In this document: in pieces, positions 1 through 7,942 of the stretch
How positions within the stretch are numbered: position 1 is the first letter of the stretch
Layout: every line of letters starts with the position of its first letter
Source: Chara braunii
Lineage: Eukaryota; Streptophyta; Charophyceae; Charales; Characeae
Assembly (NCBI GenBank): GCA_003427395.1
Contig: BFEA01000116.1
Span: forward strand, 766,849 to 790,683
Reading direction: 5' to 3'
Length of the DNA stretch: 23,835 nucleotides
The notes under the pieces: model-generated
Told to the model about the DNA's origin: nothing
The model's database searches: none
What the model saw: only the letters and a program-made list of their open reading frames with translations
Program-made: the position numbers and the translations under genes

Positions 1-220
1 AAAAAAAAAAAAAAAAAAAAAAAAAACCCGGCTTTCTGGCCAGGCAGGGTGCCCGAACTGCATTTCCAAACTGTATCTTGGCCCATAGTGCAATCATAAC
101 TCATTTTTGCGGCTCCCGCGTAGTTACCCCTGTTTTTATTTTTCTATTTTTTTAAACCACCAGTACGCTTCTCAGCTATTGATGCCAAGCCTTTTTTTTT
201 TTTTTTTTTGATGAAGAACT
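1..220. other. Unassigned AT-rich sequence with homopolymers
   Basis: The window opens inside an A-run (1-26) and contains a T18 tract at 192-209. Nothing coding or repeat-related was recognised between them. The A-run could be the tail of a retroposon that begins outside the window, but its body cannot be seen. Confidence 0.4.
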
Positions 221-666
221 AAAAAATTGAATACTATGCTATATCAGCCATTCCAGCTTCCTAAACATAGAGCAACTCCTAGCCCTCCCTTTACCGGGAC
301 ATTACTACTCAAAGACAGTACTGACCAGACCAACATCATCCATAGCTGACCTCTTCTCACCACCAAGACTATCCCCGACCCCATAGGGTGTCAAGGCGGT
401 CCCCCACAATTCGCCACTGGCTTACCTTCCTCCCTCGGCAAACCCCAGATCTCTCTACAAGGCCTCACACTCCTGCTGTTGCAGGTACAGGGTAACACCC
501 CAGCTCCGGCCAACGTCGTTCTGGCATCGGCAAACTGAGGGCACAGAAAAGAGCAACTCTGACGGTGTCAGTCCAGGTATAACATCTCTAAAATCGAATA
601 TCCTAATGAAGAAGAAGACCAGATGCTGCCCTAGCTTTTAGAGCCCCGGAAAGCTTAATATAACAT
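221..666 (+). repeat. Dispersed ~440-bp repeat, copy 1
   Basis: This block closely resembles 19256-19677 and 19763-20217, all in the same orientation. Shared landmarks in order are an A-run, CTATATCAGC, CTAGCCCTCCCT, CCCCAGATCTCTCTACAAGG, CAGCGTCGTTCTGGC-like sequence, and an end at AAAGCTTAATATAACAT. No open frame is conserved between copies, no terminal inverted repeats were found, and no target-site duplication is evident. The two distal copies are bounded by GAT/TGA microsatellite, whereas this copy runs into C-rich unique sequence. It is a non-autonomous repeat family or the monomer of a dispersed satellite. The class is undetermined. Confidence 0.8.
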
Positions 667-1110
667 ATTTTGTCTAAGAAGCTTCCAAGAGTCACTGCGC
701 AGAAAAAAATCCCCTGCCCACGAACCCTGTCCCATGCTGCCACCGTCGATGAAACCCACCTCGGCCCCAACCTGGAACAGACCCCCTCCTTCCCCCCCAT
801 CCGCAAAGGCAGCCAATTCCCTCCTAGAGGATACCTTCGCCCTCCCCTTGTCCCTATCTGCCCCCGCCGGGGTTGAAGGCGACCAACTCTCCCACCCCGG
901 CCCCAGACAAGGACAAAACCACAAATCTGCCCCACCCCCGACAGGGCTGCCACCTCCAACCTTGCGGCGCCCCTGTAAAGTAAGGCTCCCCAATACCAAC
1001 CCCCACCCTTCCCCCAAGAGTCCGAACCGTGACCACAGAAGCCCTATCCCGACTGAAGCACACCCATCAAATGAAACGGCCAATTAACCTAGAGAAAGAT
1101 CTTATGAGCA
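667..1110. other. C-rich non-coding stretch
   Basis: This strongly C-rich top strand opens in several frames at once, and all translations are proline-rich or glycine-rich low complexity. That is what composition alone would give. A short stretch (TCTGCCCCCGC near 857) recurs at about 20320 downstream of repeat copy 3, so some of this may be flank that travels with the ~440-bp repeat. I see no gene. Confidence 0.4.
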
Positions 1111-1530
1111 GTGTATAGTTGAGTAAGGTTTTGTGGTGGAAATCCCAGGATGAAAACACTCAAGAGAGTGAACATGAGAAACAGAAGATCATGATAAACG
1201 TGGCAGAAGAAATTCTAATTGCAGAGAAGAACAGTGCCCTAAAACATAGGGCTATAGGGAGAATATTGGCGAGCAACTCACCTGCAAATGATGTCAGTAA
1301 TAACCCCCTAATTAGCGATTGGATTAATGATAATTTTTATAAGGATGATGGTGATAATGATGATAGTACTTTCGATGATAATGCTACCGATGGTGATGAC
1401 GATGATGATATTGATGTCTTGTGATTGGATGGGTGACCGAGAACAGTACCCTAAGACTAGAGATTTTAAAGATGATATTGGCGAGCAGACTCGCCTGCAG
1501 ATGATATCAGTGATATCCCACTAATGAGGT
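1111..1530 (+). repeat. GAT-rich tract with a 50-bp direct repeat
   Basis: The segments 1263-1312 and 1475-1525 are diverged direct copies starting ATATTGGCGAGCA and ending near CTAAT, 212 bp apart. Between them lies an imperfect GAT microsatellite (about 1326-1420). One frame is open from 1119 to 1424 (101 codons, no ATG at its start). Its acidic Asp/Asn-rich C-terminus is just the translated GAT repeat, so I do not call it a gene. Confidence 0.55.
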
Positions 1531-1579
1531 CCTGCGGGCCAATTTTTGCTGAGCCTGATAGAAGCGGGTACCAGGACCT

Positions 1580-1671
1580 GAAAAACTAGGGCCGTACCTG
1601 TCCTGCCCTGTGATACCTGTGCTGGTACCCGAAAAACTAGGGCCGTACCTGTCCTGCCCTGTGATACCTGT
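1580..1671. repeat. Perfect 41-bp tandem duplication
   Basis: The 41 bases at 1580-1620 recur without change at 1631-1671, at a 51-bp period. The linker carries GGTACC, which also precedes the first copy at 1567. The identity implies a recent duplication. No function is apparent. Confidence 0.9.
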
Positions 1672-1940
1672 CTGCTGGACCTCTGGCCAGCGGACGGAAT
1701 GACAGGCAATGGATTGCTCCCTGCCTCTCACAGGGAGTCACATGAGAAACAGGCTGGACGAGATTCTTAAGAGAAAACAAAGGCAGAAAGTCGTAGTTGG
1801 GCCGTTTTCAGCATCTCAGGGCCTCACTTCACTGCACTGCAAATGTGCACAGTGTGACTGAATCCTCTTCTAGAACACATGGAAAGAAACCGGGATAGTG
1901 GCCTTGCATGAGGGCTTTTCTCAGGCGAAAAAAAAAAAAA

Positions 1941-2099
1941 GAACATGGGAAGTCCAGGAAAGATACATTGCCATATTTTGTGTCTTTTGTGCATGTGGAG
2001 AGTACTGGAGCTGAGGAGCGGGACCCCGAGGGCCTTGCTCCACTACTCCTCAGGTGCACAAAAGACAAAAATAACATGGCAGTGTATCTTTCCATGTTC
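1941..2099. repeat. Foldback A (long imperfect hairpin)
   Basis: The left arm 1941-1993 pairs with the right arm 2055-2099. Both carry GAACATGG, AAAGATACA(T/C)TGCCAT and GTCTTTTGTGCA in complementary order, with one 8-nt bulge in the left arm. The loop continues the fold: CTGAGGAG (2011-2018) is perfectly complementary to CTCCTCAG (2046-2053). A transcript would form an almost continuous ~160-nt hairpin. A foldback transposon, or a hairpin-RNA or miRNA-type precursor, are both compatible. Confidence 0.75.
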
Positions 2100-2197
2100 T
2101 AGCGAAGGATTGAGTGGGCACACCTCACAGCGCTCGTTTCTCGTGGGCGGCTGCTGCTTGCCGGTTTGTTTTTGTCTTTTCTTTTCGTACGTTAGTA

Positions 2198-2355
2198 AGG
2201 GTCTCGCCACACGGCACAAGAAACGAAAACGAAACCAATGCATCTGCCCACCAAATGTGGCAAAATACAGTTGTTACTATTTATAGCAAACTGATGAACC
2301 TGGCCATCTTCTGCAGGAAGACACATTCGTTTCGTTTTTTGTTTTGTGTGCCGTG
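2198..2355 (+). mobile_element. Foldback B (MITE-like, forward copy)
   Basis: The ends form an imperfect inverted repeat of about 38 bp: CACACGGCAC plus AAACGAAAACGAAAC on the left mirrors GTTTCGTTTT and GTGTGCCGTG on the right. The centre contains CTATTTATAGC. The whole unit is repeated as its reverse complement at 2435-2592. No transposase is encoded, consistent with a non-autonomous miniature inverted-repeat element. No target-site duplication was recognised. Confidence 0.7.
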
Positions 2356-2369
2356 CAGCCAGGCCCTAA

Positions 2370-2390
2370 GCCCTGCCAACAAGGCAGGGC
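2370..2390. repeat. Short perfect hairpin between foldbacks B and C
   Basis: GCCCTGCC and GGCAGGGC form an 8-bp perfect stem around the 5-nt loop AACAA, in the spacer between the two inverted copies. Confidence 0.7.
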
Positions 2391-2434
2391 AGTTCCGTCT
2401 CGTTTTTCTGCGCACCTGTAATTATGGGCGTCCC

Positions 2435-2592
2435 CGCACGGGACACGAAACGAAAAACGAAACGAGTGCATCTTCCTGCAGAAAATGGCCATCGGTTTGC
2501 TATAAATAGTAACGACTGTATTTCGCCAGCTTTCGTGGGAAGATGCACTCGTTTCATTTTCGTTTCGTGTGCCGTGTGGCCAGACCCTGTAA
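2435..2592 (-). mobile_element. Foldback C (inverted copy of B)
   Basis: The reverse complement aligns along its length with 2198-2355, including the flank AGGGTCT(C/G)GCCACACGGCAC, the central CTATTTATAGCAAAC and the terminal inverted repeats. B and C therefore form a ~395-bp palindrome with a 79-bp spacer, and each arm can also fold on itself. Open frames across this region owe their repeated peptides to this duplication and are not genes. Confidence 0.72.
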
Positions 2593-2634
2593 CTGCCCTC
2601 AAAAAGAGCGCAGATGCTGTGAGGGAAACCGAAG

Positions 2635-2766
2635 AGGAAAGCCAAAAGAGAAGAGCAGGTGCCCGTTGAAGCAGGTGCCTGCCTCATTTTCTTTGAGACT
2701 TCTCTGTCCCCAGAAAAGAGGCATGTGCCTGTTTCAACGGGCGCCACCTCTTCTCTTCTCTGGCCT
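2635..2766. repeat. Foldback D (long imperfect hairpin)
   Basis: The left arm 2635-2685 pairs with the right arm 2718-2766. AGAGAAGAGCAGGTG and GCCCGTTGAA on the left mirror TTCAACGGGC and ACCTCTTCTCTTCTC on the right, around a loop of about 32 nt. It follows foldback C directly, the fourth such structure in about 830 bp. Confidence 0.72.
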
Positions 2767-2799
2767 GCCGCAATCTGGTGGCCAATCTTTTCTTCTTGC

Positions 2800-2996
2800 T
2801 TTTTTTTTTTTTTTTTTTTTTTTGTTTGGAAAGCTTCAAATGTATTGCACAAAATGGGGCGAGGCCGGGGACCTCACAATTCGACCCGGAGTTATCCTGG
2901 CAGCCTCAGCCAGTTTTGCCTAGGAGCCAAGCTCGAGAACCCCCAGGTACTCAAAGTTCATAACATCTATCTGCTGGAAACCCCCAGGTCCAGCTT
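2800..2996 (-). mobile_element. SINE-like fragment, minus strand
   Basis: A T24 run (2800-2823) would be the poly(A) tail of a minus-strand retroposon. The block 2861-2892 (GAGGCCGGGGACCTCACA through CCCGGAGT) recurs at 19103-19133, again just downstream of a long T-run. The segment near 2963-2994 (CATCTATCTGCTGGAAA...GGTCCAGC) resembles the motif at 13431-13476 and 14456-14501. No clean A and B boxes were found, so the SINE call rests on the tail and the repetition. Confidence 0.45.
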
Positions 2997-3002
2997 CCCA
3001 TT

Positions 3003-3243
3003 CTAACACAAAAGACTTTCCAAAATTAAACCTTGAAGCACAATTAAAAGGGACTGCATTCGCAGTCAAGCAATGCTATTATAATAAGAAAATTCTTCCT
3101 GACTACCATAAAGCTCCATAGCATAAAAACAATACAATAAAATAAAGCCCAGATTTATCTATATCTGCCCTGCCTATTTATCCGATTTCACTCAATCTGT
3201 ACCATCGGCCTAAAGCGGACCGCTTTTAGGGCGGCTTAAGCCA
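3003..3243. other. AT-rich leader before the LINE, with two small palindromes
   Basis: No open frame is present here. CCTAAAGCGG (3209-3218) pairs with CCGCTTTTAGG (3220-3230, one extra T), and the palindrome GGCTTAAGCC (3233-3242) abuts the ATG at 3244. This may be the 5' untranslated region of the LINE, whose true 5' end I cannot place. Confidence 0.4.
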
Positions 3244-3305
3244 ATGGGAGATAACCAATTTCTTATCCTGCGATACTGCTGCCAGTTGATTACCCTTTGC
3301 CCATG

Positions 3306-3393
3306 TCCTCAGAAACCACAAGAACCCCTTTTTCCTGCTTCTGAAACTCGTCTGCAAGTCCTCAGAAACCACGAGAACCCCCTTTTCCTGCTT
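3306..3393 (+). repeat. 35-bp duplication, 53-bp period, inside LINE ORF1
   Basis: The sequence starting TCCTCAGAAACCAC at 3306 recurs at 3359 with a few substitutions. Both copies encode a PQKPxEPxFPAS peptide, but in different frames because the period is not a multiple of three. Confidence 0.75.
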
Positions 3394-3725
3394 CATGTAT
3401 CAATTTTAATAAGGATTCTGCTCATTATGCTTCATGCAAAAATGCACGGCTAGAAAATAACAAGGTTATTTCGACGAAAGTTGAACGAACGCCCGATACT
3501 GCGGAGGCTGAACCAACGGAGGAGCAACTCTCTCGAAAAAAGAGATCTCAGCCGGGCCGTTCAGCACAGAAAACCTTGCTGTTGTCAGCCCCAATGGTCA
3601 CTCTGCAAAGAGCAGACCTGAACACGGAGGGTATAAAGGAATATCTAGTTCCATTGACATGTTCAGACTCTCCACAGGGCTTAATGGTTTTCACTCAGCG
3701 TTCGCACGGCGCTCAACTGAACATA

Positions 3726-3851
3726 CCAATGATTGCAGTAAATGTGACCCCCTCAGAGGAACAAGTTTTGGAACTAACGAAAAGACCACCAATGATTGCA
3801 GTAAATGCGACCCCCTCAGAGGAATAAGTTTTGGAACTAACGAAAAACCAG
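3726..3851 (+). repeat. 63-bp in-frame tandem duplication
   Basis: The copies are 3726-3788 and 3789-3851. Each encodes PMIAVNxTPSEExVLELTK. The period is 21 codons, so the duplication kept the frame. The second copy later acquired a stop (CAA to TAA). Confidence 0.92.
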
Positions 3852-4283
3852 GTCTTTAACGGAATTGGTTTATGTGCAATCATACCTTTTCCAAAAATGG
3901 GCCGACATATTGTTTCCCTGCCGGGTAGAAGCAAAATACTACTGCACATTGTTTTTCTGGGCATCTCTTCTGTTTCCATGGACACAGAAGTATGGTGTTC
4001 AAATTTGGGACTGTGGTACCCACTACAGGACTTCATAACCCCCATTGCGGAGGCACTATCTAACATACGTCTATCCCCGGAAGTGTCTGCAACAACCATC
4101 CACGACTGGCTGGTCAGAAGGGACGCAATCCAAATGATCTTAGGACAAAAGTTCCGTCGTTAATTAACACGACCGGCTTCCCTCCTGAAATTCAGAAGGT
4201 CATTGCCGATACTTTGGCCAACCAAAGCGAACCAGCCAACAAGGAGAACCGCATCCAAAGGACGAGCGGCACAGACCAGTCAA

Positions 4284-5271
4284 ATGGTCCTGCCCAAAAA
4301 GGTTCGAATTGCTAGCTGGAACATCAAGGGATTAGGCGACACTTCCAATTGATACAAAAGACAGTGTTTGATTTCCTGGGTCCGTAAAGCATCAGTATAG
4401 ATTCTAGGCCTCCAGGAGGCTAAACTGGACTTTAGCAAGGTACGAGGGGTGGTGGATTGGTGGAGGGGCCCGCTGCTTTGGGCCCCTGCAGATGGATCAA
4501 AGGGAGGTTCAGCCATCCTCATTCATGAGGACTTAGAATGTATTATTGGACTCCTACGTTGATCAAGGTGGGCGCTTTGTTTGGGTTAAACTGGGCATTG
4601 ACGGTGAGGACTGGGGGGTAATGGCAGTTTATGCACCCACGAACTTCGTAGACAGAACTCAATTTTTTGCATCTCTACCATCCTTTATACCAGACACAGA
4701 TAACCTGGTTATGTTAGGGGATTGGAATACAATTCTGAATCCTGGTTTAGATTCCCCGACGTGTTTACTGCTCAGAGCGGACTTAACGCTCCTGACTACG
4801 CTCTTTGACTCTCAGAGTTTAGTCGACACATTCAGATGCTTCCATCCAGAACAAAATGGATACACCTGGCATGGCCCAAGACCAAACCCCAGGGCCCCGA
4901 TCCCCCGGAGGAGATTAGATTATATAGTGGCTAGGGGCACTCTATGGGACAGGTGTTATGCCTCGGACTTTCAGGTTTCCTTTCTTTCTGACCATTACCC
5001 AATCTTCACTGATATAATCTCGAAGGATTTGGTCTCCAAAGAAAGACCTCCCTTTAGGTTGAATGTTAGTAACCTAAAGGAGCCACTACATAATAGAGTT
5101 CGTTATCCTCATTCGTTCCGACTTTTATCTCCTGAGCCGGCCTCGGAGGTGCGAGCCTCCTGTTGCTCGGTAAGTGTTTTTCCACGCGCATCTCGGCAAC
5201 GCTACCCTTGGTTGATTTACTCCATAATGAATACAGGAAGGAGACCGGACGCCCACTGGGATTCAACCTAA
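4284..5271 (+). pseudogene. LINE ORF2, APE-type endonuclease domain
   Basis: An apurinic/apyrimidinic-like endonuclease, which in LINEs nicks the target DNA to prime reverse transcription. ATG 4284 opens with KVRIASWNIKGLG, the usual N-terminal APE motif. LQEAK follows at about 4410. After a shift to frame 1 near 4535-4545 come VWVKLGIDGEDWGVMAVYAP, GDWN, NGYTWHG, RRLDYIV and SDHYPI. These cover the expected active-site positions (Asn, Glu, Asp-x-Asn, Asp, Ser-Asp-His). In-frame TGA (4350) and TAG (about 4399) plus the frameshift show decay. A further shift to frame 3 near 5163-5215 leads into the linker before RT. Confidence 0.88.
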
Positions 5272-7312
5272 AGGATAAAGGTATCCCCCAATGGGTAACC
5301 ACTCAGATGGAGCGTTGGATGGAGGCTAAAGACCGCTTTGAAGACGAAGACACGTGGGCAGACATTGGTATTAATATAGTCAGGGAAGCACTGCTAGAGT
5401 AAGAATGAAAACGGCCCATAGAACATGGGAGGAGACGAAACTGCAGAACCTGGTATTGGAGGCTGAGGCTAAGATGGGAACTGACCCCTTTACAAACTAT
5501 TATTTGACAGAAAAAAAGAAATTGGCCTTGACCCACCTGGAAGAAATTGAAGTAAGGAAGCAGGCCGAAAGACTTGAGAGACTAAGGCTCAGAGGAATAA
5601 TAGGGTATGATAGGATGGCCAAATTGACCTTTCGCTCTCTGATCCTTCGACAGACAAAACCCCTGATAAGGGAGCTATCCCATCCCTTTGCACTGATTCC
5701 TCCAGTGGCCACGGGAACGGTGGATATGTGTCGCTATGCCCTGGATTACTTTAGGGACATAGTTTTGACCAGATGCCCATTTGATGAGTTTGAGACTGAT
5801 CTTTCGGAAGTATCCAGCTTCTGGGACAGATCCAAAGTGGTATTGGACAAACCTATAAGCGACCAACTTGACAAACCAATGACAGAAGGGGAGCTTCATA
5901 AGGCAGTCAGGAAAATGGCCTCGCTGCCGCGGGCAAGTGCCCAGGGTTAGATGGCCTCCCTGTTGAGTTGTTTGTGTTAACCTGGGAAGCTTGGGCGTCG
6001 TTCTTATGCGATATTTATAATAGGGCACTGGTCACGGGTTCACTTCCTAAGGGATTTGTAAAGGGGATGATATCCCTTCTGTACAAAAAAGGGGATAAAA
6101 AGGATGTAAGGAATTACAGGCCTATCTATAATCTCAGTGCTCAATATTGCCTATAAAATCCTAGCTAAAGCCCTAGCATCTCGCCTGGCGGCCTTTCTCC
6201 CAGAGTTAGTAGGATCGGAACAAGGGGCATTCGTCAAAGGATGATCAATATTTGAGAATATTTTAACTACGGTGAAGGACTTGGAGATCATAGGCAGAGA
6301 GAAAAGGGAGGTGGTGGTTTTGCTTCTCGATATGGAAAAAGCGTATTTTAAGGTGGGGTGAGCCTTTGTGTCCACCACCTTGAGCAAGATGGGGTTTGGG
6401 AAAGGGTTCTGCACATAGGTCAAAGCAATGTATTCACATGCCACTTCCTCAATGATGGTAAATTGGAGGCTCTCGGAGGACTTCCGTCTTACCCGCTCCC
6501 TGAGGCAGGGCTGCCCGCTAGCTCCTTTATTGTTTGTTCTGCAGTTGGAAACCTTGTTAGATAATATCAGACATAACCCTAGGATAACAGGGCTCACACT
6601 CTCCCCATCATTAGAATAGAAGGGGGGAGCCATAGCAGATGATTTGACAATTGCGTGCAAAAACAGTTGAGATGCATTAGAGGAACTAAAACCAGTCTTA
6701 GATAGTTATGGAGTATTGTCTGAGGCATCGATAAACTGGCATAAATCGGTTTTCTTCCTACCTTCTCCATACACCTTCAAAGTTGACTGGGGTCTACGTC
6801 AGATTCCAACGCAAAACTTGGAACAGTTCCTTGGCATACAAGTATAGATAATACAAAAACCAGGTGTCGTGGACTTTACATATCACAGCAAAAACACCCG
6901 ATGTCGCCGATGCAAAAACAACTCATCAGCGCTCCGCCCTGCTGTCCTGCTGCTCAGGCTAGAGAGTTCAAGCTCTCAAAATCGGATTTTGTCTGGCAAG
7001 GTTACGGCCCGAATAAGCAACTGGCAAAAGAACCATACCTTGTCCTTGTTTGGTAGGGCACTGGTGATATCATCTTCGGCCTTCTCTGCTTTATGATACC
7101 CACTTACTATCGTCAGGTTGGGGGATGAGGCCTACTCTCAGATTAAAAGATGTGCAGCGAAATATCTTTGGAAGCCAGGGGCTAAGGAGGAGGATGGGTT
7201 TATGGCAAAAGTAGCCCGGGAAGCTTTAGCTCTCCCACGTTCGGAAAAGGGTCTAGGAATCCTAGACCCCCGCCACCAGAACCTGGCAATGCTGGCCAAG
7301 TGGCCTATCTAG
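5163..7312 (+). pseudogene. LINE ORF2, linker and reverse transcriptase domain
   Basis: RNA-directed DNA polymerase of a non-LTR retrotransposon. Frames change 3 to 2 (about 5395), 2 to 1 (about 5930) and 1 to 2 (about 6130). Motifs in order are CPGLDGLPVE (5956 on), KGDKKDVRNYRPI, SEQGAFVKG, LLLDMEKAY (catalytic Asp codon at 6329), SLRQGCPLAPLLF (about 6505), AIADDLTI (from 6629, the YADD box with Ile for Tyr), EQFLGI, and the C-terminal LFGRALVISS, RCAAKYLW and GLGILD...NLAMLAKW. From about 6130 to 7312 one frame is kept with seven internal stops (6242, 6359, 6416, 6617, 6668, 6845, 7094). The residue after KAY is Phe, not the usual Asp. The domain is truncated after LAMLAKW. Confidence 0.9.
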
Positions 7313-7318
7313 ACCCCC

Positions 7319-7549
7319 GTATACAGACCCCTGGGTCGCTGCGCTAGCTTACACGACTTTCTTACGATGTACTTGGCCTGTTTCATTGCACTATTTTTCA
7401 GCCTTATGGTCGCGTTTCGGGAATTTCAAGGGACTTTCTTTGTCTCCTCCTTTTTCTGTCTACTCCTTCAGTCTTTATTCTCCCTCCTTGCTAGTTTCTC
7501 TGCTTGTCTGTCCGATCGCCTGAATGCATGGTTTACTTGTGTCTTCACC
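7319..7549 (+). repeat. Left pseudo-LTR of the PLE
   Basis: Positions 7319-7475 match 12684-12839 almost base for base: GTA(T/C)ACAGACCCCTGGG, GCTAGCTTACACGACTTTC, GGGAATTTCAAGGGACTTTC and TGTCTACTCCTTCAG are shared. Positions 7485-7549 match the reverse complement of 22593-22657 at 61 of 65 bases. Together they define a repeat of about 231 bp. PLEs often carry such directly repeated ends. No hammerhead ribozyme core was found in it on either strand. Confidence 0.85.
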
Positions 7550-7706
7550 TGCAATTCGCGCTGTAACCGCCGTAACAATTAGATTACGGAAGTGTGGCTG
7601 CGTTAGATGAATGTTGAAGTGACTTAGTATCCTGACCTTTGTTACGTACCTTCTTCTATTTCTCTCCTTTTCTTCTTCTTCTTCCTTTTCTTCCCCTCTT
7701 TCTTCA

Positions 7707-7708
<2 letters not shown>

Positions 7709-7749
<41 letters not shown>
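7709..7749 (+). repeat. T41 tract in the PLE leader
   Basis: An uninterrupted run of about 41 T lies between TTC repeats, ending 19 bases before the ATG at 7769. A similar T45 run (12260-12304) follows the RT. Homopolymers of this length are prone to assembly length error. Confidence 0.85.
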
Positions 7750-7768
7750 CTTCTTCTTCTTCTTCCCG

Positions 7769-7942
7769 ATGGCAGCTCCCCATGGGGCTTGCCTTAACTG
7801 TGGACAGCATGGGCATTGGTCCCGTGAGTGCCCTCATCCACAGACGTTAGGATATAGACCGTCGGTGGCTACGGGTGCGAATGCTGATCCTATTTTAACT
7901 ATTCCGGCCGGTCCTCCGGCTTCTTACGCTCCAGCTCCTTGA
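7769..7942 (+). CDS. PLE ORF1, N-terminal part: CCHC zinc knuckle
   Basis: A 57-codon ORF from ATG 7769 to TGA 7940-7942. Residues 8-21 read CLNCGQHGHWSREC, a perfect CX2CX4HX4C retroviral-type zinc knuckle that binds nucleic acid. The rest is Ala/Pro-rich. It overlaps the next ORF, which lies in the -1 frame, is open from 7888 and has no ATG until about 8104. The simplest reading is one gag-like ORF1 split by an indel between 7888 and 7940. I found no canonical slippery heptamer in the overlap, so programmed frameshifting is not supported. Too short for most gene finders. Confidence 0.75.
   Translation: MAAPHGACLNCGQHGHWSRECPHPQTLGYRPSVATGANADPILTIPAGPPASYAPAP

Larger units (their letters stand above)
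3244..4163 (+). pseudogene. LINE ORF1-like coding remnant
   Basis: Frame 1 opens at ATG 3244 and contains PQKPQEPLFPAS. The same peptide (PQKPREPPFPAS) recurs in frame 3 about 53 bp later, so a one-base indel separates them. From 3345 frame 3 stays open to 4163 except for TAA at 3825-3827. That stop lies in the second copy of a 63-bp tandem duplication, where the first copy has CAA, so it is a C-to-T change of Gln. The C-terminal part (about 3831-4163) includes DWLVRRDAIQMILGQKFRR. I recognise no zinc knuckle or RRM. The ORF1 assignment is by position upstream of a clear LINE ORF2. Confidence 0.6.
3244..7318 (+). mobile_element. L1-type LINE, 5' and central part, degenerate
   Basis: A non-LTR retrotransposon with an ORF1-like region followed by ORF2 carrying an APE endonuclease and a reverse transcriptase, in the usual order. 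It is inactive: ORF2 reads through at least four frames and carries many in-frame stops. The sense sequence ends at about 7302-7318, just after LAMLAKW in the C-terminal region, where the Penelope-like element begins. The missing C-terminal part of a matching LINE lies inverted at 22202-22592. No poly(A) tail or target-site duplication is visible at this end because the element is interrupted. Confidence 0.88.

Noticed and set aside
1119-1424. 101-codon ORF with acidic tail
   Set aside because: No ATG at the start, tail is the translated GAT repeat, and no family resemblance.
2277-2852. 191-codon minus-strand ORF with repeated HGTRNENETSASS-like peptides
   Set aside because: The repeated peptides come from inverted copies B and C and their terminal repeats; foldback DNA, not a gene.
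7319-7582. ORF with hydrophobic stretch at 7367-7582 as a small membrane protein
   Set aside because: It lies in the pseudo-LTR and its frame is not kept in the second copy.
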